From Calothrix sp. PCC 7716 (lineage in GTDB: Bacteria; Cyanobacteriota; Cyanobacteriia; Cyanobacteriales; Nostocaceae): DNA of 64,000 bases. Where the stretch lies: contig NZ_AP025018.1 in the NCBI RefSeq assembly GCF_019977735.1, forward strand, positions 4,964,580 to 5,028,579, in the 5' to 3' direction. Each line of letters opens with the position of its first letter. The stretch's first letter is position 1. The notes under the pieces were generated by a model. It had not been told where the DNA came from. It saw nothing but the letters and a program-made list of their open reading frames with translations, and searched no databases. Shown here one piece after another: positions 1 through 9,066 of the stretch. The position numbers and the translations under genes were made by a program.

Positions 1-474
1 ATCAACGTTTATTCTCGCAGCTTCAGCAAGGCGCCTTTTTAGGTCGTCATTAATTTCAACATTATTATGGAATACAATATCAACTTCCTTTGGTTGCCGT
101 GATATTGTTTTATCTAACTCACCAAGTTCAAGTAAATTTGTTCTTCTAGGGTCAACAGTTCCAGGACGTAACGTAGGTGCAACTTTAAAACCTTCTAAAT
201 ATATGTTTGCCCATTGTACAAATGGTAAATTGCGAATAGCATCTAAATCAGCAGGTTCGTAACGACAAATATAAGCGTTTTCTGGTACATACTCAAGAAT
301 GGAGGCGCCGACCTGTGCCAGTTGACTTTTTTGCTCGCGAGTTAGCGGTTGAGTAGCTTGGATTATTATATAGTTTGAGGTGGAGCTATCTGGACTGATA
401 AGATTGGCAAATCCCATCGCATTGCTCTGCGCTTCTGGGTCAATCGAAATGCCATTGATAGTGATTTTTGTCAT
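1..474 (-). CDS. N-terminal part of a probable S8-family serine peptidase (3' end beyond window)
   Basis: The reading frame runs leftward from an ATG at 474 to the window edge (158 codons, no stop). It begins MTKITINGISIDPEAQ and contains a segment reading about ILEYVPENAYICRYEPADLD, followed by FVQWANIY. That pattern (a prodomain that asks whether the protein 'lives up to' a Y-x-P-x-N-A-Y strand) is typical of the propeptide-like region preceding subtilase domains in bacterial S8 peptidases. No catalytic Asp, His or Ser lies in the visible part, so the assignment rests on the prodomain only. Two GGCGCC sites lie in the frame, as in other resident genes. The CDS itself is well supported; the family is a moderate-confidence inference. 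Confidence 0.55.
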   Translation of the reverse strand, partial: MTKITINGISIDPEAQSNAMGFANLISPDSSTSNYIIIQATQPLTREQKSQLAQVGASILEYVPENAYICRYEPADLDAIRNLPFVQWANIYLEGFKVAPTLRPGTVDPRRTNLLELGELDKTISRQPKEVDIVFHNNVEINDDLKRRLAEAARINVD

Positions 475-618
475 ACACACCTCATTTTAGCTTGACGTAT
501 AAAGTTTATTACTTACTCATGGCAGTGGTAGCATTTGTAAAAAAACGTAAAAAACGTTATTTGCTTATATAGCAATGCTTTGATTAATATATCTTGTAGC
601 ACATCTGTCTGGTAGTAA

Positions 619-1470
619 CTATTCAAATACTACAGTTCTATCACCGTAAACCAATACTCTATTTTGTAAATGCGCGCGCACTGCTCTAGCTAAAACCATT
701 CGTTCTAAGTCTTTACCCTTACGAATTAAATCAGCTACAGCATCACGGTGACTTATTCGTACTACTTCTTGCTCGATAATGGGTCCTTCGTCTAAGTCTG
801 CCGTAACATAATGAGCTGTGGCGCCAATAATTTTAACTCCCCTTTGATACGCACGCTCATAAGGATTGGCGCCAACAAAGGCAGGTAAAAATGAATGATG
901 GATATTAATAATCTGTGAAAATTTACTAACAAATTCGGAGCTAAGTATCCTCATATACTTTGCCAAAACCACTAAGTCAATATTATATTGTCGTAGAAGT
1001 TCTAACTGTTTAGCTTCCTGTTCGAGTTTGTTTTCGTTATTTATTGTAACATAATGATAATCAATACCAAACTGATTTGCAATAATTTCTAAATCAGGAT
1101 GATTGCTGATAATTAAAGGAATTTCTGCCGCTAACTCAGACGCTCGCTGGCGCCAAATTAAATCTAACAAACAATGGTCTTGACGACTGACCCAAATCGC
1201 AATTCGTGGCACGGTGTCAGAAAAATGAAGCTCCCATTTGGCATCTAAAGGTTGAGCAATAGCGTTGAAAGCTGGACTAATTAGTTCGCGGGGTAAGTGA
1301 AAACCCTCTAACTGCCATTCAATTCGTGTCAAAAACAATCCAACGGCAAAATCGGTGTGTTGGTCGGCATGTACAATATTACCACCGTTGGCATAAATAA
1401 AATTAGCAAATTTTGCTACCAAGCCTCGTTGGTCAGGACAAGAAATGAGCAGAGTTGCAGTCGCTGTCAT
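619..1470 (-). CDS. purU: Formyltetrahydrofolate deformylase
   Basis: 283 aa. The enzyme hydrolyses 10-formyl-THF to formate and THF, balancing one-carbon pools and supplying formate for purine synthesis; cytosolic. An N-terminal ACT domain (about residues 4-80, starting TATATLLISCPDQRGLVAKF) is followed by a formyl-transferase domain with the catalytic Asn-His in INIHHSFLP and the catalytic Asp in TADLDEGPI. An upstream in-frame ATG at 1500 would add ten residues (MIKTTFVKNS), but the ATG at 1470 matches the usual family start, so it was chosen. Monocistronic in appearance, with a long gene-poor region upstream. Confidence 0.93.
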   Translation of the reverse strand: MTATATLLISCPDQRGLVAKFANFIYANGGNIVHADQHTDFAVGLFLTRIEWQLEGFHLPRELISPAFNAIAQPLDAKWELHFSDTVPRIAIWVSRQDHCLLDLIWRQRASELAAEIPLIISNHPDLEIIANQFGIDYHYVTINNENKLEQEAKQLELLRQYNIDLVVLAKYMRILSSEFVSKFSQIINIHHSFLPAFVGANPYERAYQRGVKIIGATAHYVTADLDEGPIIEQEVVRISHRDAVADLIRKGKDLERMVLARAVRAHLQNRVLVYGDRTVVFE

Positions 1471-2136
1471 AGAATTTTTGACGAAAGTAGTTTTTATCAA
1501 GGATATACGGGAAGATTATTATAACCTTGCGAATACTGGTAATTGTAGTATTTTACAGACGCTTGCATCACAACCCAGTTAATGATATTATTTATCATCT
1601 AATTAAATAGAGAATTTTAACTGTTTGCACAATTCAGATAAGATGCTATGACCCTTTTTCTAAAAGAATCAACAGATTGTCACCATATGATGATTACACG
1701 CTCAAAGAAGATTTAGTCGTGAAGATTCCTTCGGCTCAACCTTAAACTTGTTTGGAGTTAAGTTTTAGCCTTTTGGGTCATAATACTAGTGAAGATGTGC
1801 TAGCAGGATAAAGTATTAAAGCATACGGCTTTGCTTAACAAAAGAATAACTCTTAAGTAAGATTATTTTGATTTATCTTTTCATTATTATAAGTTATTAA
1901 AGTTAGTGTAAACAAATACAAATATGTTTATTGTAATAGTCCGTTCAGGAATTGTTAAAAGTTCCAAAATGTAGATGTCGCGTTATTCAATGTTCTACAT
2001 TTGGGAATTTTACGTTGGGTTACGCTGATAGCTATACATCGATTCCAAAAGCGAAAAAAGTTGATTTATATTATCAACTTTATTTTTTTGCTTAGAGTCA
2101 AATGATTCCTTTATATAAGATTTTGTGTTTTTTAAT

Positions 2137-2253
2137 ATGTCTAATAACCAAGGTGATGATTTTTTAACAGAAGTAACTTCTCTTCCCATTTACGAAATAT
2201 CGCAAGATGTGGTAGTAATGGAGACCGTAGTTCCTGCCCTTAATGTTTGTTAA
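2137..2253 (+). CDS. Possible small peptide ORF (38 aa)
   Basis: ATG to TAA, 38 codons: acidic and hydrophobic, beginning MSNNQGDDFLTEVTSLPIYE and ending ALNVC with a terminal Cys. An acidic leader followed by a short hydrophobic end is reminiscent of small modified-peptide precursors, but there is no processing enzyme nearby and no clear Gly-Gly motif. It could equally be a chance frame or the remnant of a larger gene in this gene-poor stretch. No strong ribosome binding site is visible. Confidence 0.2.
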   Translation: MSNNQGDDFLTEVTSLPIYEISQDVVVMETVVPALNVC

Positions 2254-2347
2254 GGAACAGCGTTCTATGTCTTTAGGTCACCTGATGGGACTTTTGTTGT
2301 CTCATACCAGAAGAACAGAGTTGTTAGTGAATGATTAACTTGGGATT

Positions 2348-2460
2348 AATCCCCCCAACCCCCCTTGATAAGGGGGGCTTTAAACCTCTTATTCCAGCTT
2401 ATTAAGAACGTTTAAGCGCTCTTATTCCCCCCTTATTAAGGGGGGTTAGGGGGGATTTTT
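2348..2460. repeat. Dispersed C/G-run inverted repeat (CCCCCCTTATTAAGGGGGG family), terminator-like
   Basis: Two arms, about AATCCCCCCAACCCCCCTTG at the left and CTTATTAAGGGGGGTTAGGG at the right, can fold into a long stem. A related copy lies at 12869-13024. It abuts the stop codon of the leftward aldo/keto reductase gene and probably acts as its 3' end. This is a multi-copy short repeat typical of filamentous cyanobacteria. Confidence 0.75.
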
Positions 2461-2463
2461 ATT

Positions 2464-3591
2464 CTATCCCCAAAGTCTTCTGCCTGTTTTGCCTTTGAGT
2501 TGTTCGTGAGTATCGTATAACAAAGTAGGAATATCCAAATTTTCAGGACACTTGGGTAAACATTCTCCACATTCTGTACATTTGTTTGCTTTCATTCCTG
2601 GGAACCAGTGTCCAGCATTTTCAAACATTCCGTAGCGATATTGTCCATAATCGGTCATATCATACGCTACGGCTAAGTTTCTTAATCGCAATACTTCGGG
2701 AATATTAATGTTTTCTGGACATGGTAAACAAGCATAGCATTGACTACATTTGTCGGCGCCTAAGCTCAAAGAAAGTTGATTTTCCAAACGCTGCAAAGCT
2801 TCAATTTCATTTTGTGTAAGTTTATCTACGCTATCAGCAATACGCAACGGTTCGATTAACTCTTCTGGAGTTGCAGGTCCGACACTTAATGTCGTAATTC
2901 TCGAATCGCTAAGTAAAAAGCGATAATTTAGTTCTAATGGTGTAAAAGGATGACAAATATTTTGCAGTTTTTGTGGCGCCGTATATAATTTTCCACCTTT
3001 GTCAGCAGGTGAGATAATAAAAATACCCATATCTTTCTCTACTGCACGCTCAATAGCTGCTGCGTGACGTTGAAAAAAATAGTAATAATGTATATTGACA
3101 AATTCAAATAAGTCTGTACTTATAGCGGCAAGAATTAGTTCGAGCGAACCGTGGGTAGAAAAGCCAACATGTCGAACTCGACCATCTGTAACAGCTTCTT
3201 TTACCGCGTGCATACAACCATCTTCAGCTTTTACCCAGTCAAGGTGTTCCCAAGTATTTAAACCATGAATGCCTAAACAGTCTAAATAATCAAGATTTAG
3301 CCGTTCTAAAGATTCGTTGATGTACCGACGCATCGAAGTCGCATCTTGTGTGGGTGGGATTTTGGTGGTGATATAAACTTGGTCGCGAGATACTGACCCA
3401 GAAGCAATAGCACCACCGAGATGCTCCTCACTACTACCGTAACCCCTGGCTGTTTCAATATGATTTATTCCCAACTCCACCGCTAGTGAGATAGTCTGTT
3501 GCGCGACTTCCTTTGAACCTAAGTAGCGCATAGTCCCTAAAGAAAAAACAGACAAACTAAGATTAGTTTTCCCAAAGCGTCGGTATTGCAT
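2464..3591 (-). CDS. Aldo/keto reductase with C-terminal 2x[4Fe-4S] ferredoxin domain
   Basis: 375 aa. The NADPH-type aldo/keto reductase barrel occupies about residues 1-275, with the catalytic Tyr in ETARGYGSSEEHLG, Lys in ITTKIPPT and His in GIHGLN; the usual barrel Asp before the Tyr is replaced by Glu. The C-terminal 100 residues carry two cysteine clusters, CSQCYACLPCP and CTECGECLPKCP, i.e. a ferredoxin-like domain that could bring electrons to or from the barrel. The substrate is unknown. This fused architecture is common among bacterial aldo/keto reductases annotated as oxidoreductases. Single gene; a C/G-run repeat follows the stop. Confidence 0.9.
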   Translation of the reverse strand: MQYRRFGKTNLSLSVFSLGTMRYLGSKEVAQQTISLAVELGINHIETARGYGSSEEHLGGAIASGSVSRDQVYITTKIPPTQDATSMRRYINESLERLNLDYLDCLGIHGLNTWEHLDWVKAEDGCMHAVKEAVTDGRVRHVGFSTHGSLELILAAISTDLFEFVNIHYYYFFQRHAAAIERAVEKDMGIFIISPADKGGKLYTAPQKLQNICHPFTPLELNYRFLLSDSRITTLSVGPATPEELIEPLRIADSVDKLTQNEIEALQRLENQLSLSLGADKCSQCYACLPCPENINIPEVLRLRNLAVAYDMTDYGQYRYGMFENAGHWFPGMKANKCTECGECLPKCPENLDIPTLLYDTHEQLKGKTGRRLWG

Positions 3592-3599
3592 GTTAAAAA

Positions 3600-3724
3600 G
3601 TTATGAGTTAGGAGTTATGAGTTAGGAATTACTGATTATAACTTTTCTTCTCACTCAGCAACGCCACTTGCCTCAAGTCGGCGCAGCCGCCCACGGCAGT
3701 GGCTCCTCAGCACTCAGCACTCCT
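3600..3724. repeat. Dispersed short repeats (GAGTTAGGAGTTAT and CTCAGCACT units)
   Basis: The gap between the aldo/keto reductase and the DUF151 gene is built almost wholly of short repeats: GAGTTAGGAGTTATGAGTTAGGA near 3604, and CTCAGCACTCAGCACTCC at about 3708. The same units recur at 5237-5327, 8954-9066 and 63437-63567. They are short tandemly repeated repetitive sequences of cyanobacterial type. Confidence 0.7.
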
Positions 3725-4217
3725 AACTATTACTTCCGAAGCGTTTGATTAAATCTTCGGGTCGAAGGTTAGAGACGAAATCGCGGAAAGCTTGCTGTTC
3801 AGCTTCGTCGGCATCTCGGTCTACGGGTATTGATGCATCAGCGACTACTTCCTCCATCACCCAAATAGGCGCATTTGTACGGAGAGCTACAGCAATTGCA
3901 TCGCTAGGACGCGCGTCGATTTCTTTACGGGTTTCTCCTTGTTGCAAGATTAAAGACGCATAAAAAGTGTCTTTTTGCAGCGAGTGAATAATAACCTTTT
4001 CTAGCGTCATATTCAATGCTTCAATAATACTAACTATTAAATCGTGCGTTAAGGGTCGAGGAGGTTTCTGGTTCTCCAACGGCGCCATAATTGCTCGCGC
4101 TTGTTCCTGACCAATGTAAATGGGCAAAGCACGACGGTCTGTACTATCCTTGAGGAGTACTATTGGGCTGCGGGTGATGGCATCTAATGCTATACCAGCG
4201 ACTTTCATTTCAATCAT
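3723..4217 (-). CDS. Bifunctional nuclease family protein (DUF151)
   Basis: 164 aa, full length for the family. It begins MIEMKVAGIALDAITRSPIV and contains the conserved LPIYIGQEQARAI and IDARPSDAIAVALRT blocks. DUF151 proteins are named after a plant bifunctional nuclease with RNase and DNase activity; the role in cyanobacteria is not established. Divergently arranged from ribE with about 340 bp between them. Confidence 0.9.
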   Translation of the reverse strand: MIEMKVAGIALDAITRSPIVLLKDSTDRRALPIYIGQEQARAIMAPLENQKPPRPLTHDLIVSIIEALNMTLEKVIIHSLQKDTFYASLILQQGETRKEIDARPSDAIAVALRTNAPIWVMEEVVADASIPVDRDADEAEQQAFRDFVSNLRPEDLIKRFGSNS

Positions 4218-4555
4218 CTGTCAAGCCTCTACAATCCTTTGAGCGCTTCGTGAAGTATGTAACAAATCATACCCATTTCTAGGAATGATTAAGGTGAACG
4301 TAAACATAAGCTTTTACTCGCTATAATTGCTTCTATTAAACTCCCTATTTGATGTAAATACCAGAGTAAGTCTAGTTAGTTTAGTTTGACAATAATCTAC
4401 TTACCCAAGTATGCCTTGAATTCCTTGTTCATGTATTGATAACCGTATACAAAATCGCGTTAGAAATTATACTTAAACAATTGAGCGCAACGCGATATTT
4501 ACTAGTTTATAGTAGCTAGAATTCATAGTAAATCAAGTAAGAATCAAGAAAAGCC
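4218..4555. promoter_or_regulatory. Divergent promoter region between the DUF151 gene and ribE
   Basis: 338 bp, AT-rich, no ORF. It must hold both promoters. I looked for the conserved FMN riboswitch sequence upstream of ribE and did not recognise one. Nothing else could be assigned. Confidence 0.4.
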
Positions 4556-5236
4556 GTGTTTACAGGATTAATTCAAGCGTTAGGAACGATTAAGCCCCTA
4601 GGGGGGGATTTTTGGAAGATATCATTTATCAGCCATTCGTTAGATGTTATTTTACAAGATTTAGCGTATGGCGATAGTGTAGCAGTTGATGGGGTCTGTT
4701 TGACAGTCGAGAAAATATCAAATGATGGATTTGTGGCAACTGCTTCACCTGAGACGCTAAAAAGAACAACTTTAGGTACCATGTCAACGCAAAACCGATA
4801 CGTTAACCTTGAAGCTTCCCTAAAAGTTGGTAGTAAAATTGGTGGTCACTTTGTCATGGGACATGTGGATGGTGTTGGGCAATTATTAGAGTCCCGACAA
4901 ACTGCTACTTCATGGGAAATGACTTTTCAGGCGCCGAGTTCCATCGCTAGGTATATAGTGCCTAAAGGAAGTATTGCCATAAATGGTATTAGCTTGACTG
5001 TTGCTGAGTATGACAGTGAGGCAATGCAGTTTAAAGTCGCTGTTATTCCAATAACCTACAAAGAAACCAATTTAAGCCAACTGGCGCCTGGTAGCTCAGT
5101 AAATCTCGAAGGTGATATTCTGGGCAAATACGTCGAAAAATTCTTGGTTTCTGGCAGAAACACCCACAATTTAACCGAAAACGCCGACGATTATAACATT
5201 ACGTCAGCGTTTTTAGCAGAAAATGGATATATATAA
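4556..5236 (+). CDS. ribE: Riboflavin synthase, alpha subunit
   Basis: 226 aa. It dismutates two 6,7-dimethyl-8-ribityllumazine molecules into riboflavin. It consists of two tandem lumazine-binding repeats: the first begins MFTGLIQALGTIKPLG, the second about GGHFVMGHVDGVGQLL. The start is GTG at 4556; the family N-terminus MFTG fixes this choice, since Met-Phe-Thr-Gly is nearly invariant. Convergent with the M23 peptidase gene downstream, with a hairpin-forming CTCAGCACT array between them. Confidence 0.95.
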   Translation: MFTGLIQALGTIKPLGGDFWKISFISHSLDVILQDLAYGDSVAVDGVCLTVEKISNDGFVATASPETLKRTTLGTMSTQNRYVNLEASLKVGSKIGGHFVMGHVDGVGQLLESRQTATSWEMTFQAPSSIARYIVPKGSIAINGISLTVAEYDSEAMQFKVAVIPITYKETNLSQLAPGSSVNLEGDILGKYVEKFLVSGRNTHNLTENADDYNITSAFLAENGYI

Positions 5237-5327
5237 GAGTGCTGAGTGGAAAGTGCTGAGTGCTGAGTAAAAAAATACTAACTCAGCACTCAGCACTCAG
5301 CACTCAGCACTCAGAACTCAGCACTTT
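5237..5327. repeat. CTCAGCACT repeat array in inverted arrangement, probable bidirectional terminator
   Basis: Copies of GTGCTGAGT on the left face at least five copies of ACTCAGCACTC on the right, separated by an A/T spacer, so the region can fold into a long stem. It exactly fills the gap between two convergent genes (ribE and the M23 peptidase) and is followed by T-runs on both strands. Confidence 0.7.
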
Positions 5328-7037
5328 TTACTCTTGTTGTTGAGGTACTTGTGCAGTACGTATGGACTGCATTAATTGCGTAAGAGCGTATTGTAAGTGT
5401 ATACCTGGGTCTGTCGCTACCCAACCTTCGGGTGTAAGCTGACGGACTTCAAAGTGTAGGTGGGGACCCGTTGAAGCTCCTGTGCTGCCAACTAAACCAA
5501 TGACTGTACCTTGCTGTACCCATTGACCTGGTTGCACGAAGAGTTGCGACATGTGAGCGTAAAGTGTTTGTACGGCGCCGTTATGGTTAAGAATAGCGGT
5601 TAAACCGTAACCACCAACAAAGTCAGCGACTTCAACTTGACCTGTAAAAGCGGCAATAACTGGTGTACCCATTGCAGCACCTAAGTCTGTACCAGAGTGG
5701 AATCTAGTTTCGCCTGTAATTGGATGATTCCGCCAACCAAATATCGAGGTAATAGATGCTGGTATTGACAGAGGGAATATTAAGCCGTTGGGGTTGTAAG
5801 CAATTCTGGAACCCGAATAAGGTACGCGGGGCAAAGTTGATTCTAAGGGAATGTTATATGCGACTCTACTTTCACGCGGCGCCACGTTTACTGCGTTAAC
5901 AGGTGGTGGTAGTGCCGCTCCATCTTGCGTAGGGGCGCCACCTAATGGTATTGGTGATGGAGCAAAATTATTTGGGGAAGGAATAAATCGATTTGGATGG
6001 TAAGTACTTTTGTTTGATGAAATTGCTGCGCTTGCTACAGATAATGGAGCGCGGGGTACACTGCGAGTTACATTAACAGTATTTACGTTACTTACATTTT
6101 GATTAGTTGATGCAATTCGAGTTCGCCAACTAGCTTGCCCACTAGCTTGAGATGTAGTTGTTGAGTTTGTTGTACTACTGATAGCAGGGCGCCTTACGTT
6201 TACTGCGCTTGCAATGCTAACGTTTTGACTTTTTTTAATCCAGCTTGGCTTTTTCAACGAAGTAGCAATAGGTGTCTTGAGACAATCAGCACGCACTCCA
6301 CCGGCTGCTAAAATAGCACGGCAACCACTGGAACGCTCGGTTAACACTACTGTGTCTGGAGATTCGTATTTGGCTGTGTTTCCTGTACTGTAGTCTGTAG
6401 GGTCAATATAAGCGTTGTTGTAATCTTTAACAGGTTTATCTGTATCAGCAGTATTAACAGGTTTATTATTTCGCGATATCTCTGGTAACTTACTTGGCAC
6501 TTGAGCATTTTGTTCGCGCTTAGACTCTCTGGGTTGTGATGTCGCTTCAATACTTCCACGAATACGTACTTCAGGCGCCTGATTGCGTGGAGACTCAGCA
6601 ATTTTGGGTCTTAAGCTTCTAATTGGGGGAATTTGTTGCGCTGACTCGTTTTGGTTTGTTTTCCGAGCTTGACGTAAACGTTGTATAGTTTCTGACGCTT
6701 GTTGTGAAGTGCGTACCCTTGAGCTATCGGAATTTTGTGCCTGTACTTTTCTTTTTAATCTCTCACGAAGCTTTGCACGACGAGAAGAAAAATCATTTTC
6801 ATTTGATGACTGTTTAGACGAGGTAGTGTTACGTTCTACTGTTACTGTTGGCGCCGATTCTCTAGAAGATTGCGTATTTTCCGTAGTCGGCACAATATTA
6901 TCAATTGCCGATTCGGTCTGAGCAAGCACCAACCCACTGCTCATTAGACTAATACTACTTAGCCAACAAAGGCTCTGGGCACCTAGAGAGCGATGCCATA
7001 AAATTTTTGAGTTACGGGCGTTTTTGCGCTGCGTCAT
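5328..7037 (-). CDS. M23 (LytM) family metallopeptidase with long low-complexity N-terminal region
   Basis: 569 aa. Signal-peptide-like start (basic MTQRKNARNSKIL, then a hydrophobic stretch ending LVLAQ), then a Ser/Thr/Arg/Asn-rich region of about 350 residues, then a C-terminal LytM domain with the zinc ligands HSGTDLG and GPHLHFEV. M23 enzymes cleave peptidoglycan cross-bridges or regulate other hydrolases; this one should act in the periplasm. An upstream ATG at 7118 would add 27 residues before a plausible signal peptide; the ATG at 7037 gives a better exported start. Lies 88 bp downstream of birA on the same strand. Confidence 0.88.
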   Translation of the reverse strand: MTQRKNARNSKILWHRSLGAQSLCWLSSISLMSSGLVLAQTESAIDNIVPTTENTQSSRESAPTVTVERNTTSSKQSSNENDFSSRRAKLRERLKRKVQAQNSDSSRVRTSQQASETIQRLRQARKTNQNESAQQIPPIRSLRPKIAESPRNQAPEVRIRGSIEATSQPRESKREQNAQVPSKLPEISRNNKPVNTADTDKPVKDYNNAYIDPTDYSTGNTAKYESPDTVVLTERSSGCRAILAAGGVRADCLKTPIATSLKKPSWIKKSQNVSIASAVNVRRPAISSTTNSTTTSQASGQASWRTRIASTNQNVSNVNTVNVTRSVPRAPLSVASAAISSNKSTYHPNRFIPSPNNFAPSPIPLGGAPTQDGAALPPPVNAVNVAPRESRVAYNIPLESTLPRVPYSGSRIAYNPNGLIFPLSIPASITSIFGWRNHPITGETRFHSGTDLGAAMGTPVIAAFTGQVEVADFVGGYGLTAILNHNGAVQTLYAHMSQLFVQPGQWVQQGTVIGLVGSTGASTGPHLHFEVRQLTPEGWVATDPGIHLQYALTQLMQSIRTAQVPQQQE

Positions 7038-7125
7038 GTGTCCTACTGGTATATATCGGGTGATTACTTTAAGTCGTACTTTCGGAAATTTAATAAAACT
7101 TACTCTTATTTGATTCAATTTTAAT

Positions 7126-7944
7126 TCACAGTTTTTGTGAATTACGATAGCCCAAACTGATTGTACCTGGAGGCAAGAACAAATCTGGTATATTTACTGA
7201 TTTTGAATCAAAATTTAAGGTGCGAACATGGAGACATCCTGTAGATGTTACCCCAACTACAGTACCTGAAACATTCTCCAAGTACACTCTTTCTCCAATA
7301 TTTGTCAATAAACTTGTGTATTTAGGCAAGAGTACATCTACTCCATCTTGGCTAAGACATTCAATACCGGATTCTATACCAAGCAAAACCTTTTCGGCGA
7401 GTATTTCAATACTATAAATTGTTTGGGGTAATGCTTTAGTGGCGCCAACGAGCCAAGATTCCATATTAATTCCAGTTGTAGGAACTGGGTTTGAGTAGTT
7501 AATACCAACACCTATCACAGCTTGAGTGATTTTGCCATGACTGATTTTTGTTTCCGTTAAAATACCTCCCAGCTTCAACTTATTCAAAACTAAATCATTG
7601 GGCCATTTAATCTCCACAGGAATATTTAAGTCTCGCAGTTGTTGAGTAATTCCCCAAGCGGTAGCAAAAGTTAACAGGTAACTATCACGTGCTTCAATAT
7701 TTGGTGCTATTGCCACTGAAAGATACAAACCACCTTGAGATGAAACCCACTGGCGCCCCCACTGCCCGCGTCCTGCGGTTTGTTGTGTTGCAATTACTAC
7801 CGTTCCAGCAGGCATATCTTCTTGCATTAATTGCCATAAAACTTGATTCGTTGAAGTCACACTATCATATGTATGTAGCGAAAATGACAAAAAATGACTT
7901 GAGCGCGCGTTTAAAGCTGCTTTTATGCTTCGTTTATCAACCAC
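7126..7944 (-). CDS. birA: Biotin--[acetyl-CoA-carboxylase] ligase
   Basis: 272 aa. It attaches biotin to the carrier protein of acetyl-CoA carboxylase. Motifs seen: the biotin/AMP loop TAGRGQWGRQW, KWPNDL and KLGGILTE. There is no N-terminal helix-turn-helix, so it is a monofunctional ligase and not a biotin-operon repressor. The C-terminal SH3-like domain is present. Same strand as the M23 gene. Confidence 0.93.
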   Translation of the reverse strand: MVDKRSIKAALNARSSHFLSFSLHTYDSVTSTNQVLWQLMQEDMPAGTVVIATQQTAGRGQWGRQWVSSQGGLYLSVAIAPNIEARDSYLLTFATAWGITQQLRDLNIPVEIKWPNDLVLNKLKLGGILTETKISHGKITQAVIGVGINYSNPVPTTGINMESWLVGATKALPQTIYSIEILAEKVLLGIESGIECLSQDGVDVLLPKYTSLLTNIGERVYLENVSGTVVGVTSTGCLHVRTLNFDSKSVNIPDLFLPPGTISLGYRNSQKL

Positions 7945-8158
7945 AGCACTTAAAATACAATCAGGACGCTTGCTAAATTAGCATAGAATTTCATCATTAA
8001 AGACTTAAACAGTTCCATTTTATAAAGTGGGCGCCTAAACTAGTGTTTTATCAGCAGTGCAAAATTAAAGAACTTACCATTGGGAGAGTGTAAAATTTCC
8101 GACTATCAAGATAAACTGAGTTGGCGTAATTTTACTTGATTTTTGGGGTAAGTTAACG

Positions 8159-8953
8159 ATGCATGAATGGCAGTGGCGTACTTGGCAAGAATTGCCTTAT
8201 TTGACTTGTAGTTTACTAGAAGCCTTTCCACATGGTTTTTTTACTCAACAGTTTGTAGGAAGACCACCGTTAGAATTAACAGATGTACTACATAGTGAAG
8301 CATCGGGATATCGACTCAAGCAAGTGCATGGCAATGTTGTCTTAACACCACAAGAAATAAGTAGTAAGTTAGCAACAGGTGGCGATGATGTTGACACAGA
8401 TGAAAATTCCGCGCTTGTACATGGCGATGGTATAGCAAGTGACAACTCTTCTCAAGCAGTATGGGTAGCCAGTGCAGACTGTACACCAGCATTAATAGCG
8501 GATATAAAAACAGGCGCCGTTGCAGCAGTACACGCAGGATGGCGAGGAACATCGAAAAAAATTATACCAGTTGCAATCGGGCGCCTAGTTTCGCAAGGTA
8601 GCAAATTAGAAAATTTACGCATCGCACTTGGGCCAGCAATAGCAGGTGAAGTCTATCAAGTTTCAATACAAACTGCTGCTGAAGTAGGCGCCACAATATC
8701 ATCAGAAAAAGAAGATAAAATTGTAGAAGCGTTACTAGAACAACCAAACTCACCAATACTAAACGACCTAGAACCAGGTAAAGTACGTTTGGATGTACGA
8801 AGAGTAAACGTACTACAAATGGAAAATATGGGAATAGACGCAGAACAAATAGCTATCGCACCTTACTGCACTTTTCAAACTCCCGAATACTTTTTCTCTT
8901 ACCGTCGCGAAAAAGAAAAGAAAATCCAATGGTCGGGAATAGTTAGTAAATAG
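8159..8953 (+). CDS. pgeF: Peptidoglycan editing factor PgeF / multicopper-type purine nucleosidase family (YfiH, DUF152)
   Basis: 264 aa. Conserved metal-site blocks are visible: KQVHGNVV, SADCTPAL and VHAGWRGT, with a C-terminal IAPYCTFQTPEYFFSYRR. Family members have been described as laccase-domain enzymes, as purine nucleoside-cleaving enzymes and as cytosolic editors of misincorporated peptidoglycan precursors; which applies here cannot be told from sequence. Convergent with the kinase gene downstream. Confidence 0.9.
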   Translation: MHEWQWRTWQELPYLTCSLLEAFPHGFFTQQFVGRPPLELTDVLHSEASGYRLKQVHGNVVLTPQEISSKLATGGDDVDTDENSALVHGDGIASDNSSQAVWVASADCTPALIADIKTGAVAAVHAGWRGTSKKIIPVAIGRLVSQGSKLENLRIALGPAIAGEVYQVSIQTAAEVGATISSEKEDKIVEALLEQPNSPILNDLEPGKVRLDVRRVNVLQMENMGIDAEQIAIAPYCTFQTPEYFFSYRREKEKKIQWSGIVSK

Positions 8954-9066
8954 TTATGAGTGCTGAGTGTTGAGTGCTGAGTGCTAAGTGAATAAATTTT
9001 ACGTCTTACTCAGCACTCAGCACTTTCTACTCAGCACTTTCTATTCAGCACTTTCTATTCAGCACT
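8954..9066. repeat. CTCAGCACT/CAGCACTTTCTA repeat array between convergent genes
   Basis: GTGCTGAGT units on the left and ACTCAGCACT units on the right form an inverted array, as at 5237-5327, followed by three CAGCACTTTCTA(T/C)T units. It runs into the kinase gene: the last codons and the stop of that gene (read leftward as AGTGCTGAATAG) are repeat sequence. Confidence 0.75.

Larger units (their letters stand above)
1471..2463. other. Gene-poor intergenic region with one tiny ORF and an inverted repeat
   Basis: About 1 kb without a recognisable gene. It is AT-rich and holds only a 38-codon ORF (2137-2253) and the C/G-run repeat at 2348-2460. A further 22-codon frame beginning ATGTCTTTAGG near 2262 follows the first one. 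I see no RNA gene in it. It may contain a decayed gene, but no frame gives a recognisable protein fragment. Confidence 0.5.

Noticed and set aside
4176-4184. Extra GATGGCATC outside the element
   Set aside because: Single 9-mers (also near 52620) lie inside coding genes without the 12-bp triad arrangement, so they are chance occurrences.
4218-4555. FMN riboswitch before ribE
   Set aside because: I did not find the conserved junction sequences or the expected stem pattern.
7220-7976. Rightward frames opposite birA
   Set aside because: They are antisense to a well-supported gene and show no family motifs.
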